This document shows positions 18,160 through 27,426 of a stretch of DNA of 64,000 bases, one piece after another (the stretch's first letter is position 1; the number at the start of each line of letters is the position of its first letter). The notes under the pieces were generated by a model that was given only the letters and a program-made list of their open reading frames with translations, was not told the origin of the DNA and searched no databases. The stretch is from positions 42,325 to 106,324 of the forward strand of contig CBFIHZ010000008.1 in the NCBI GenBank assembly GCA_965662545.1. The letters are read 5' to 3'. The translations under genes and the position numbers were made by a program. This stretch comes from CPC320 sp002684375 (GTDB taxonomy: Bacteria > Pseudomonadota > Alphaproteobacteria > Rhodobacterales > Rhodobacteraceae).

Positions 18160-19356
18160 TCATGTGACGCGGGCACGAATTTTATAGGTGTCTTTGTCCC
18201 ACAGTCGGTGGGTCATGACATCGGCGATGATACCCACCGCCGCGTCCACATCAGCTGCGTCAATATACAGCGGGGTAAAGCCAAAGCGCATGATATCAGG
18301 GGCGCGAAAGTCGCCCACAACGCCGCGATCGATCAGCGCCTGCATGGCCGCATAGCCATTGTCAAAGCGAAATGAGACCTGTGAACCGCGCAGGTTTGAA
18401 TCACGGGGACTGGCGAGCGTCAGCATCGGGCAGTGCGCCTCGACCGCGTCGATGAACTGCGTCGTCAGTGCCACCGAGCAGGCGCGGATATCTGCCATCG
18501 TGGTCATGTCCCAGACATCCAGCGCGGCTTCCAGGGCGCCGAGCGCCAGAACTGGGGGCGTGCCCACTCGCATCCGCTCGATCCCACTGCCGGCACGGTA
18601 GCTTTGTTCAAAGGCAAACGGTGCGTCATGACCAAGCCATCCTGACAGCGCCGGGCGCGCAATTTCGGCATGGCGCGGTGCAACATAGATAAATCCCGGG
18701 GCGCCCGGGCCACCATTGAGGTATTTATAGCTGCATCCGACGGCAAAATCGGCCTCTGCTTTGGCCAGATTGACGTCAATCGCGCCGGCGCTGTGTGCCA
18801 GGTCCCATACTGTAACGGCGCCCATGGCATGGGCTTTAGCGGTCAGCTTGGCCATATCATGCAGACGGCCGCTGCGGTAATCCACTTCGGTGATCAGCGT
18901 GACGGCAACCTCTTCGGTGATATGGGCCTCGATCTCTTCAGGGGCCACCACTTGCAGTTTGTGACCCCGACCCAATGAGGCGATCAAACCCTCGGCGATG
19001 TACAGGTCGGACGGAAAATTTCCGCTGTCCGACAGGATAATTTTGCGGTCGGGCCGCATTTCAAGTGCCGAGGCCAGCGCTTGATAGACTTTTATCGACA
19101 GCGTATCGCCCACCATTACATGTCCGGTCTCTGCGCCGATTAACTTGGCAATCCGGTCGCCGACAAGCGTTGGCTGCGCCATCCATCCAGCTTTGTTCCA
19201 GCCGGTGATAAGCATCTCGCCCCATTGTTGGGTGACGGTCTCAGCAACGCGGGCCGCTGCGGTTTTTGGCAGGGGGCCCAGCGAATTACCATCGAGATAT
19301 ATCATCCCGTCAGGAATATGGAACATTGCTTTGGTGGCGGTGAAATCTGTCATCAT
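18160..19356 (-). CDS. kynU: Kynureninase
   Basis: 398 residues from the double ATG at 19356/19353 (MMTDFTATKAMFHIPDG). PLP enzyme that splits kynurenine into anthranilate and alanine. Family blocks: IYLDGNSLGPLPK, VWDLAHSAGAIDVNL with the PLP-pairing Asp, the Schiff-base lysine in GCSYKYLNGGPGAPGF, and GIERMRVGTPPVLAL. A GTG further up (19404) would overlap the preceding SDR gene and has no family counterpart. The order SDR-kynU-kynA on one strand suggests a tryptophan catabolism operon. Confidence 0.95.
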   Translation of the reverse strand: MMTDFTATKAMFHIPDGMIYLDGNSLGPLPKTAAARVAETVTQQWGEMLITGWNKAGWMAQPTLVGDRIAKLIGAETGHVMVGDTLSIKVYQALASALEMRPDRKIILSDSGNFPSDLYIAEGLIASLGRGHKLQVVAPEEIEAHITEEVAVTLITEVDYRSGRLHDMAKLTAKAHAMGAVTVWDLAHSAGAIDVNLAKAEADFAVGCSYKYLNGGPGAPGFIYVAPRHAEIARPALSGWLGHDAPFAFEQSYRAGSGIERMRVGTPPVLALGALEAALDVWDMTTMADIRACSVALTTQFIDAVEAHCPMLTLASPRDSNLRGSQVSFRFDNGYAAMQALIDRGVVGDFRAPDIMRFGFTPLYIDAADVDAAVGIIADVMTHRLWDKDTYKIRARVT

Positions 19357-19390
19357 TTTACCATATTGGGCGCGGCATAGTGTGATATTG

Positions 19391-20140
19391 CTATACTTGG
19401 CCACCAGCTATTTCAATAGTCTGCCCATTGACGCTTTGCGATCCATCGCCACAGAGCCATAGCGCGGTGGCGGCAATTTCGTCGGTACTGATCAGACGTG
19501 CGTGGCGGTTAGCTTTGACCATAATGTCCATAGCCTCTTGTTGGGACAGCCCTTTTTTCTGCATCAGATCGATATTCTGGTCGATGATTGGGGTCTCTAC
19601 ATAGCCCGGACAGATGGCATTAAATGTAAACGGCTCGGTGATATGGTCTTCGCTGAAAGAACGGATTAAGCCGATAACCCCGTGTTTAGAGGCCGTATAG
19701 GCGCCTGCGCCTTTGAGCCCGCGCACCCCCGCGATAGATGAAATCGCGATTACCCGGCCCCAATCGGTGCCGCGCATAGATCTGAAGCATTCTCGCATTG
19801 TGAGAAATGCGCCATCGAGATTGGTCGACATGATACGGCGCCACAATGCCATATCGGTCTTATGCAGCGATCGGCCTTCTGCGATTCCGGCGTTGGCGAC
19901 ACAGATCTGGACCGGCCCGCGCGAGGCAACGGCGGCCGCGACTGTCTGGATCACCGAGGCCTCGTCAGTGACATCCATAACCGCCGGAAAGAGGCTCGGA
20001 CCACCGGCGCGGTTCAAAACCTCGGCGCGCCTGCCGGTAATGGTAACCTTCGCCCCTTGACTGGCCAGTTGTTGGGCAATTGCCAATCCTATCCCGGTGC
20101 CGCCCCCGGTCACCAACGCATGTTTGCCGTTTAAAGTCAT
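19391..20140 (-). CDS. SDR-family oxidoreductase in the kynurenine block
   Basis: 249 residues, a complete classical SDR: nucleotide motif TGGGTGIG at about 11-18, NAG at about 86-88, catalytic Ser in AISSIAG and YTASK at about 152-156, and the C-terminal NGQTIEIAGGQV typical of 3-hydroxyacyl or 3-hydroxybutyrate dehydrogenase-like members. It lies 34 bp upstream of the chosen kynU start, so it likely shares its transcript. Whether it acts on a kynurenine-derived compound is unknown. Confidence 0.88.
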   Translation of the reverse strand: MTLNGKHALVTGGGTGIGLAIAQQLASQGAKVTITGRRAEVLNRAGGPSLFPAVMDVTDEASVIQTVAAAVASRGPVQICVANAGIAEGRSLHKTDMALWRRIMSTNLDGAFLTMRECFRSMRGTDWGRVIAISSIAGVRGLKGAGAYTASKHGVIGLIRSFSEDHITEPFTFNAICPGYVETPIIDQNIDLMQKKGLSQQEAMDIMVKANRHARLISTDEIAATALWLCGDGSQSVNGQTIEIAGGQV

Positions 20141-20866
20141 ATGGATCTCTTTTATTGATAGGTCAGGCCCAGCAGCAGGCTTGAATGAAAGTTGGGTCGC
20201 ACGAATTCAGGTCGTTTCCGGCTTATTTGTTGCCATTCGTACAGGTCCTTGTCGCGGCTTGCTAGAATTAAAGTCATCCGGAAAAACCCTTCTAATAAAT
20301 AGCTCGATTCCCTTGCGGCTCTTTATCTAAATTTGACGAAGAGCAACGGGTGACGGTGCGCTGCTATTGCAAATATTACCTTGGCTTTCGCCACGGTTGC
20401 AAGAAACGCAAAGAGAAACAGTGCGTCCTTCTGGGTTCGGTCATTGTCTTTGTCTTCTGCGGCTTCAGGGGCGAACTCGGCCGCGGTTGCCTGTGAAATT
20501 TCCGACTGATTTTCAGTAACTTGCACCTTGGCGCTCTTGTCGAAGGGGGTGGTTTATGATTGTGCTGGCGGTTTTCCCGCGCACAACCGCGATTTGCATC
20601 AATTAAAGTGGCAAATTGCCGCAATAACGGTCGAGTGAACGTCTCGCGCTCGGTAATTTTAGGCGGGTTTGGCCAAGTGGCCGCGCTTGAGCGCACTTGT
20701 GATCTTTGGAAATGGGTTTCAATCTTGCATTTTGATGCGGTGTTGACCATATTGCATGTTTAGCTCGGTCTGGGCTTTACAAATCTCTTTTTCAGGGGTG
20801 CGCTTTGAAAGCTATCAGCCGTTGCATAGCAGCCAGTCTAGACCATGAATTTGGGGAGAAAGTCAC
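20141..20866. other. 726 bp intergenic region with no supported gene
   Basis: Holds the upstream regions of the SDR/kynU operon (minus) and of pntA (plus). Short open frames exist on both strands but none has a ribosome site, family match or convincing composition. The last 20 bases contain the pntA ribosome site GGGGAGA. Nothing else recognised. Confidence 0.5.
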
Positions 20867-22444
20867 GTGAAAATCGGAACGCCGCGGGAAGTATTTGAAG
20901 GAGAGTCACGCGTCGCGATGACACCAGACAGTGCGCTTCAATTGCAAAAGCTGGGTTTTGACTGCGTCGTTGAAACGGGTGCCGGCAGCGCCGCCGGGTT
21001 TTCAGACGAGGCCTATGTCGCCGCAGGTGTGGAGATTGCCGCAACAGCGGCCGCACTTTGGAAAACCGCCGATGTTGTGGCTAAGGTGCGCCCCCCGAAT
21101 GATACTGAAGCCAAGCGCCTCAAGAAATCCCAAACACTGATTTCGTTCTTCTGGCCGGCGCAAAACGAGCAACAGATGGGCTTGCTGGCTAAAAAAGGTA
21201 CCAGCGTGATTGCAATGGACATGGTGCCGCGTATCAGTCGGGCGCAAAAAATGGATGCCCTTTCGTCGATGGCCAATATCGCCGGTTACCGAGCGGTCAT
21301 CGAAGCAGGTAATAACTTTGGCCGGTTTTTTACGGGACAGGTGACGGCGGCTGGAAAAGTGCCGCCGGCCAAGGTGCTGATTGTTGGTGCGGGTGTTGCC
21401 GGTCTGGCGGCGATCGGCACTGCGACTTCGCTTGGGGCCATCACTTATGCGTTCGATGTGCGCCCTGAAGTGGCCGAACAGATCGAATCGATGGGAGCCG
21501 AGTTCGTCTTTTTAGATTTTGAGGACCAAAACGCTCAAGACGGGGCGGCGACAGGGGGGTATGCGGCGCCGTCCAGCCCGGAGTTTCGGGAAAAGCAACT
21601 GGAAAAGTTTCGGGAGCTTGCGCCCGAAATCGATATTGTCATCACCACAGCGCTTATTCCCGGCCGCGATGCACCCAAGCTTTGGCTCGAGGATATGGTT
21701 GCCGCGATGAAACCCGGATCGGTTATTGTCGATCTTGCGGCGGAAAAGGGCGGCAATTGTGATCTGACCGTCATGGATGAAAAGATCGTTTCGCCAAACG
21801 GGGTGACGATTGTCGGGTATACAGATTTCCCAAGCCGGATGGCAGCGCAGGCCTCGACGCTATATGCCAATAATATTCGCCATATGTTGACGGATTTGAC
21901 ACCAGAGAAAGCTGGAGAGATCAATCACAACATGGACGATGATGTGATCCGGGGGGCCACGGTGGCCCATGCTGGGGCCGTGACCTTTCCGCCCCCCCCA
22001 CCCAAGATCAGCGCGATTGCAGCCGCGCCTAAAAAACAGGCTCCAAAAGAGCCAACAGCAGAAGAAAAACGGGCCGCTGAGAGCGCCGCCTTTAAAAAGT
22101 CAACGCAACAACAGGTCGGTTTGTTATCTGGTGGTGCGGCGCTGATACTTCTAGTGGGGCTTTATGCACCAGCGAGTTTCATGCAGCATTTTATCGTATT
22201 TGTACTGGCAGTGTTTGTGGGTTTTCAGGTGATCTGGAATGTCAGCCACGCTCTGCACACACCGCTGATGGCGGTGACGAACGCAATCTCGTCTATTATA
22301 ATCCTCGGCGCGCTTATTCAGATCGGCTCTGGCTCGTGGCTGGTGATTTTACTGGGGGCTCTGGCGGTCTTTATGGCTGGAATTAACATTTTTGGCGGCT
22401 TCCTCGTGACACGGCGGATGCTCGCCATGTTTCAGAAATCTTAA
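20867..22444 (+). CDS. pntA: NAD(P) transhydrogenase subunit alpha (fused alpha1-alpha2 form)
   Basis: 525 residues from GTG 20867, seven bases after GGGGAGA. Domain I (about 1-375) binds NAD(H): KIGTPREVFEGESRVAMTP, GAGVAGLAAIGTATSLGA, and DIVITTALIPGRDAPKLW. A Pro/Lys-rich linker (about 365-405) leads to membrane helices (about 415-520, such as LLSGGAALILLVGLYAP and FIVFVLAVFVGFQVIW). The proton-translocating transhydrogenase transfers hydride from NADH to NADP+, supplying NADPH. In some alphaproteobacteria PntA is split in two; here it is a single chain. pntB follows after 15 bp. Confidence 0.97.
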   Translation: MKIGTPREVFEGESRVAMTPDSALQLQKLGFDCVVETGAGSAAGFSDEAYVAAGVEIAATAAALWKTADVVAKVRPPNDTEAKRLKKSQTLISFFWPAQNEQQMGLLAKKGTSVIAMDMVPRISRAQKMDALSSMANIAGYRAVIEAGNNFGRFFTGQVTAAGKVPPAKVLIVGAGVAGLAAIGTATSLGAITYAFDVRPEVAEQIESMGAEFVFLDFEDQNAQDGAATGGYAAPSSPEFREKQLEKFRELAPEIDIVITTALIPGRDAPKLWLEDMVAAMKPGSVIVDLAAEKGGNCDLTVMDEKIVSPNGVTIVGYTDFPSRMAAQASTLYANNIRHMLTDLTPEKAGEINHNMDDDVIRGATVAHAGAVTFPPPPPKISAIAAAPKKQAPKEPTAEEKRAAESAAFKKSTQQQVGLLSGGAALILLVGLYAPASFMQHFIVFVLAVFVGFQVIWNVSHALHTPLMAVTNAISSIIILGALIQIGSGSWLVILLGALAVFMAGINIFGGFLVTRRMLAMFQKS

Positions 22445-22459
22445 AGAAGGGTGGGATCA

Positions 22460-23899
22460 ATGGATATCGGATTTACTACCGCAGCTTATGTGGTTGCAGC
22501 TGTTCTTTTCATTCTCTCGCTTGGCGGGCTTTCGGGACAGGAGAGCGCGAAACGCGCGGTTTGGTACGGCATTGTTGGCATGGGCCTCGCGGTGGGCGCT
22601 ACGCTGATCGGGCCAGGTTCGGGCCTTTGGTTGCTCTCGCTGGTTCTGATCGGGCTCGGTGGTTTCATCGGCATGCAATTGGCGCAACGGGTGCAGATGA
22701 CGCAAATGCCCGAACTGGTTGCCGCGATGCATTCTTTGGTGGGTCTTGCCGCGGTTTTCGTAGGCTTTAACGCAGATATTGAAATTACCAACGTCAAAAC
22801 CGCACTTGCGGGGGGCGGCGATCTAAAGAGCCTAACGGGGTTTGCGGCGCTTGTGGCGAAAAAAACTGCCGTTGAAATCAATATTCTAAGGGTGGAGCTG
22901 TTTTTGGGCATCTTTATCGGTGCGATCACTTTTACGGGCTCGGTGGTGGCCTACGGCAAGCTGGCGGGTCGGTTTAACACAACAGCTACGCAACTACCCG
23001 GCGGTCATGTGCTCAACGCGGCTGCGGCGATTTTGTCTGTGGTTTCGTTGCTGTGGTATTTTCAATCGGGTGATCTGTTGCCGTTGTTGATCATGACCGT
23101 GGCGGCGTTGTTCATTGGGTGGCACCTGATTATGGGGATCGGTGGTGCCGATATGCCTGTTGTCGTTTCTATGTTGAACTCTTATTCGGGCTGGGCGGCT
23201 GCGGCGATTGGCTTTTCGCTGGGCAATGATCTTTTGATTGTGGTCGGGGCGCTTGTGGGATCTTCGGGTGCTATTTTGAGCTATATCATGTGTAAAGCGA
23301 TGAACCGCTCGTTTGTCTCAGTGATCCTCGGTGGATTTGGTGGGTCTAGCGGACCGCAGATGGCGGTCGAAGGCGAGCAGGTAGCGATCGATGCTGATGG
23401 TGTTGCTGCAGCGCTGGACGAGGCTGATAGCGTGGTGATTATTCCCGGCTATGGCATGGCAGTGGCGCAGGCACAACAGAGTGTTAGCGAGTTGACCAAA
23501 CGCCTGCGGGCTGCGGGTAAAACCGTACGCTTTGCCATTCACCCGGTGGCGGGGCGTTTGCCGGGACATATGAACGTGTTGTTGGCTGAGGCCAAAGTTC
23601 CTTATGATATCGTGCTGGAAATGGATGAGATCAATGATGATTTTCCCGATACGGATGTTGCGATTGTTATTGGCTCGAACGACATTGTGAACCCAGCGGC
23701 ACAAGATGATCCCAACAGCCCGATTGCCGGGATGCCGGTGTTGGAATGCTGGAAGGCCAAACAGGTTTTCGTCTCAAAGCGAGGGCAGGGCACCGGCTAT
23801 TCCGGAATTGAAAACCCGCTGTTTTTTAAGGAAAATACCCGTATGTTTTATGGCGACGCTAAGGCCAGTCTTGACAAGCTTCTGACGAAAATTTCATAA
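22460..23899 (+). CDS. pntB: NAD(P) transhydrogenase subunit beta
   Basis: 479 residues from ATG 22460 (MDIGFTTAAYVVAAVLF), 15 bp after pntA and downstream of GAAGG. The N-terminal two thirds consist of membrane helices; the C-terminal domain III binds NADP(H), with VVIIPGYGMAVAQAQQ, FAIHPVAGRLPGHMNVLLAEA and KRGQGTGYSGIENPLFFKENTRM. Operates with PntA in the inner membrane. A strong hairpin terminator follows 20 bp later, ending the operon. Confidence 0.97.
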   Translation: MDIGFTTAAYVVAAVLFILSLGGLSGQESAKRAVWYGIVGMGLAVGATLIGPGSGLWLLSLVLIGLGGFIGMQLAQRVQMTQMPELVAAMHSLVGLAAVFVGFNADIEITNVKTALAGGGDLKSLTGFAALVAKKTAVEINILRVELFLGIFIGAITFTGSVVAYGKLAGRFNTTATQLPGGHVLNAAAAILSVVSLLWYFQSGDLLPLLIMTVAALFIGWHLIMGIGGADMPVVVSMLNSYSGWAAAAIGFSLGNDLLIVVGALVGSSGAILSYIMCKAMNRSFVSVILGGFGGSSGPQMAVEGEQVAIDADGVAAALDEADSVVIIPGYGMAVAQAQQSVSELTKRLRAAGKTVRFAIHPVAGRLPGHMNVLLAEAKVPYDIVLEMDEINDDFPDTDVAIVIGSNDIVNPAAQDDPNSPIAGMPVLECWKAKQVFVSKRGQGTGYSGIENPLFFKENTRMFYGDAKASLDKLLTKIS

Positions 23900-23918
23900 A
23901 ATTTTTTCGTTGAATACG

Positions 23919-23947
23919 GAAAACGCGCCAATTTGGCGCGTTTTTTA
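23919..23947 (+). terminator. Rho-independent terminator after pntAB
   Basis: AAAACGCGCCAA pairs with TTGGCGCGTTTT in an uninterrupted stem, followed by a T run (23941-23946). Ends the pntAB transcript. Confidence 0.9.
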
Positions 23948-24072
23948 TGTCGGGTGGTCGGTTGAAATGTATACGATTGTATACTCGTAACATTCTGAAA
24001 TATATATGTTTATTTATTTTTGAATAGCGTAAGCTTACTCAGCTACTCTGTATTTTGTAAGGATGTCTTCCG

Positions 24073-25365
24073 ATGCCGTCAGGCCGACCCTCATCGATAA
24101 AAGACCACAGACTGCGCTATCAATTGGCCAATGAACTGCATGCCCGACCGTTTCCTTCGATGGTGGCCCCGGGTATCGCGGTGTTTTTGGCCATTAAGCA
24201 AGAGGAGCAAGCGGTGGGGCGCGACCGTGCGACTGATCTGAACCACCTAATTGATCTGCTCAAGCGCAATGGCGCTCCGCTTCCAGAAGCTGGAGCGACG
24301 CATTATTTTGGCGATATTGGCAAATATCAGCTGAAATGGGAGCAACATACCGAGTTTGTCACCTATACTATATTTGGTGCGGGGCTTCGGGAGCGGGCTT
24401 TTGATCCGGCCGAGTTTGAGCTGTTTCCCAAAGACTGGCTGGGCAGCATGCCCGGAGTCAGAATGACTTCGGCGCTGATCCGTATTGAGCCGCGTTCAGA
24501 CGATGAAACGATTGCCGCGCGGCTTGCTGATTGGTTTGTGCCCGAAAGCCTTGCAGTCAGCCATGTTCTTGATCGTGCTGCGGTGGTGGCGAGCGATTTT
24601 CGCATAGATCCCGGCGGACATCTGAGGATCGCGATGTTTGTCTCTCCGGACACAGGGCGTCGTCGCATCGGTCGGGTGGTACAGCGCCTGTGCGAGATTG
24701 AAACCTATAAGACTATGTCGATGCTGGGCTTTTCTCGCGCGCGAGAAATGCAATCGCGGATGGGCGAAATTGATGAAAACCTGACAGCTTTGATGGTTGA
24801 TATGACGTCTGGGGCCAGTGCTGCCGAGCAAACGTTGGATGCGCTGTTGAGTATTTCGGCCGAGTTGGAAAGCCTGTCGGCGCAAAGTGCGTTTCGATTT
24901 GCTGCAACTGAGGCGTATGAGGCGATTGTTGGGCAGCGGGTTGAGGTGCTGCGCGAACGCAGGTTCGCAGGTCGTCAGACATTTGGCGAGTTTATGATCC
25001 GGCGCTATGATCCGGCCATGCGGACGGTGAAATCCACAGCGCTCCGCCTCAGCGCGATGGCGGATCGAGCGATGCGGGCGGGGCAACTGCTGCGCACGCG
25101 GGTCGATGTGGAACGCTCGGCCCAAAATCAGGCCCTGTTAGAGAGTATGGACAAGCGCGCCGCCCTACAGTTGCGCCTGCAGCGCACGGTTGAAGGGCTG
25201 TCGGTTGTGGCGATCAGCTATTATGCGGTGTCTTTGGCGGGGTATTTGGCCTATCCTTTGGCCGCGGTTGCGGGGGTGAGTAAGACGATGCTCAGCTCCT
25301 TTATAACCGTGCCAGTTGTGGCATTGGTGTGGATGGCTGTGCGGCGGATTCGCAAGAATATTTGA
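24073..25365 (+). CDS. DUF3422 family membrane protein
   Basis: 430 residues. The N-terminal LANELHARPFPSM motif is characteristic of DUF3422. The central part is helical and charged, with heptad-like stretches around 215-260 and 330-375; two hydrophobic segments near the C-terminus (about 377-395 and 402-420) anchor it, leaving a basic tail RRIRKNI. The layout resembles a cytoplasmic sensor or CorA-like scaffold with a two-helix membrane anchor, but no function is established. AAGGA precedes ATG 24073. It stands alone and is convergent with the ABC transporter genes. Confidence 0.88.
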   Translation: MPSGRPSSIKDHRLRYQLANELHARPFPSMVAPGIAVFLAIKQEEQAVGRDRATDLNHLIDLLKRNGAPLPEAGATHYFGDIGKYQLKWEQHTEFVTYTIFGAGLRERAFDPAEFELFPKDWLGSMPGVRMTSALIRIEPRSDDETIAARLADWFVPESLAVSHVLDRAAVVASDFRIDPGGHLRIAMFVSPDTGRRRIGRVVQRLCEIETYKTMSMLGFSRAREMQSRMGEIDENLTALMVDMTSGASAAEQTLDALLSISAELESLSAQSAFRFAATEAYEAIVGQRVEVLRERRFAGRQTFGEFMIRRYDPAMRTVKSTALRLSAMADRAMRAGQLLRTRVDVERSAQNQALLESMDKRAALQLRLQRTVEGLSVVAISYYAVSLAGYLAYPLAAVAGVSKTMLSSFITVPVVALVWMAVRRIRKNI

Positions 25366-25414
25366 TTTGCGCAACGGTTGGTGGGCCACACAGTTGGGCG
25401 CATGCTTGTGCCGT

Positions 25415-26317
25415 TTACCGGCCTCGGATGCGCGGATCCAAGGCATCGCGCAACCCATCCCCAAGATAATTGACGCTGAGAACGGTAAGAGAAATTGCCA
25501 GCCCCGGCCAAAATACCCGCTCAGGGTATTGCTGCAGGTAATCGGTGGCATCGTTCAGCAACCGCCCCCAAGTCGGAAAATCGGGTGGAAATCCCAAGCC
25601 CAAAAACGACAACGCCGATTCTGTGATAATCGCATTTGCAATACCCAAAGTGGCCGAAACCATAATCGGCGACATCACATTGGGCAGGATGTGGCGCAGG
25701 ATCAACCGCGTGTTAGTGGTGCCAATGGATCTGGCGGCAAGTACAAATTCGCGCTCTTTGAGCGCCAGCACATCGCCGCGTACAATCCGTGCTGTGGGCA
25801 TCCAACTGGTAATCCCGATCGAGACGGTGATCAGAATAAAGATACCTTTTTCCGGGCCAAATGCATTGTTCAAGACCTCACGGAACAACAACATCATCAC
25901 CAGCAAAATGGGCAGCAGGGGCAGTGCAAGAAACAAGTCTGTCATCCGCATTAACAGGTTGTCGAGACGTTTGAAAAATCCGGCTAAAACCCCAATGAAA
26001 CTGCCGAGCACCAGCGCCAAAAGCATGGCTGTCAATCCAACGGCGATTGAGGTCTGCCCCCCCGCCATCATCCGCGCCAGAGTGTCACGTCCCAATTGGT
26101 CGGTGCCGAAAGGATGTGCCCAATTCGGACTTTGGTTGCGCGCGCGAATATCGATATAGGTCGCGTCATATGGCCAGAGTAGTGGCCCCAGAGATACCGT
26201 TGCAACAATAAGTATAAAGACAATGCCGCCAAGCAAAGCGCCTTTGTGGCTGCGAAATTGCACCCAGATATCATACCATTGGTTGCTTGGCCGGGAAGAT
26301 GTGTCACTGTCAGTCAT
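25415..26317 (-). CDS. Peptide-type ABC transporter permease (DppC/OppC family)
   Basis: About 300 residues from the ATG giving MTDSDTSSRP. Six membrane helices and the inner-membrane component signature EFVLAARSIGTTNTRLILRHILPNV. The N-terminal helix and the following GTDQLGRDTLARMMAGGQ block are typical of DppC/OppC. Its start overlaps the stop of the upstream permease gene by a few bases, so the two are coupled. Forms the channel with the DppB-like partner, for import of a peptide or related amino-acid derivative. Confidence 0.93.
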   Translation of the reverse strand: MTDSDTSSRPSNQWYDIWVQFRSHKGALLGGIVFILIVATVSLGPLLWPYDATYIDIRARNQSPNWAHPFGTDQLGRDTLARMMAGGQTSIAVGLTAMLLALVLGSFIGVLAGFFKRLDNLLMRMTDLFLALPLLPILLVMMLLFREVLNNAFGPEKGIFILITVSIGITSWMPTARIVRGDVLALKEREFVLAARSIGTTNTRLILRHILPNVMSPIMVSATLGIANAIITESALSFLGLGFPPDFPTWGRLLNDATDYLQQYPERVFWPGLAISLTVLSVNYLGDGLRDALDPRIRGR

Positions 26318-27317
26318 AGCGGATCCTTGGATCGAGAATGCCATAGAGCACATCGGCAATCAGATTGAATGATACGATGAGAATGGCAAAGATAAATGCC
26401 ACTGTGTGAACCATGGGCAGGTCGTTGGCCAGCAGAGCGGTGATAAACAATTGGCCGATGCCGTTCACTTTGAACACCTGCTCTGTAATAATCGCACCGC
26501 CAAAGACCGCCGGCACCCCCAAGGCAATGACGGTGACCACCGGAATTAGCGAATTGCGCAAGACATGCGCCAGCACAACGGCTTTTTCACCCAGACCTTT
26601 TGCCCGCGCGGTGCGTACATAATCCTGATTGAGGTTGTCCAACATCGAAGCGCGGGTAAAGCGGCTGAGCTGCGCTGTGGTCTGCAGCGCCAGCACCATC
26701 ACCGGCATAATCATTTGGTTCAACTGGATCATGAAACTGTCCCAGTCGGTTACCACATGGGTGGTATCGTAAATTGATGGAAACCAGCCCAAGTTTACCG
26801 AAAACAACACGATAACGAGCACACCGCTGAAAAAAGGCGGAACCGCAAAGCCGATCATTGATACAAAAGTGCCAACTTGATCAAATACAGAATACTGCCG
26901 GTAGGCCGAGTAAATGCCGATGGGCAGCGCGATCAAGACACCGACAACATAAGACATGCCAACAACCCATAAGGTCTGTGGCATGCGTTGGATGACGATA
27001 TCCATCACCGGGCTTCGGGTTTGCCAACTGATCACGCGCAGATCACCTTCGGAAAAGGTGGTGCCGAGAAAATGATCAATTAAGACTTGTGGCTCGATCC
27101 AGAAAAACTGAACGATCCATTTCCAAAATCGCACTGGCACAGGTTCGCCCAAACCCAAAGCGAGACGCATCTTTTCTTTGACCTCCGGAGGGACCGTCAG
27201 GGGTACCTGTGCCATTGGGTCGCCGGGGGCCAATTCAAGCAGAAGAAAAATTATCAGGCTAATGAACAGCAAGGTAGGGACGGTTAGGGCCAGCCGTCGG
27301 AGTGTAAAGGTAAACAT
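26310..27317 (-). CDS. Peptide-type ABC transporter permease (DppB/OppB family)
   Basis: 335 residues. N-terminal helix TLRRLALTVPTLLFISLIIF followed by the DppB-specific periplasmic loop LLELAPGDPM, then the permease core with the coupling segment DYVRTARAKGLGEKAVVLAHVLRNSLIPVV. Located between the substrate-binding protein gene (109 bp upstream) and its DppC partner. The C-terminus DVLYGILDPRIRYD is standard for the family. Confidence 0.94.
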   Translation of the reverse strand: MFTFTLRRLALTVPTLLFISLIIFLLLELAPGDPMAQVPLTVPPEVKEKMRLALGLGEPVPVRFWKWIVQFFWIEPQVLIDHFLGTTFSEGDLRVISWQTRSPVMDIVIQRMPQTLWVVGMSYVVGVLIALPIGIYSAYRQYSVFDQVGTFVSMIGFAVPPFFSGVLVIVLFSVNLGWFPSIYDTTHVVTDWDSFMIQLNQMIMPVMVLALQTTAQLSRFTRASMLDNLNQDYVRTARAKGLGEKAVVLAHVLRNSLIPVVTVIALGVPAVFGGAIITEQVFKVNGIGQLFITALLANDLPMVHTVAFIFAILIVSFNLIADVLYGILDPRIRYD

Positions 27318-27426
27318 TCTAGGTGCCTTTGGGGCTTATCTTGACGTATGGCAATTGTGCGAACTCCGGCACGTGTCCGGAGCCCGCTGTTGCATCATAA
27401 GGCGCGAACGCCCTTTGGACGGATGT

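Noticed and set aside
20323..20526. 67-codon minus-strand frame with GTG start
   Set aside because: Acidic start and mixed hydrophobic end, but no ribosome site and no recognised family; not enough to call a gene.
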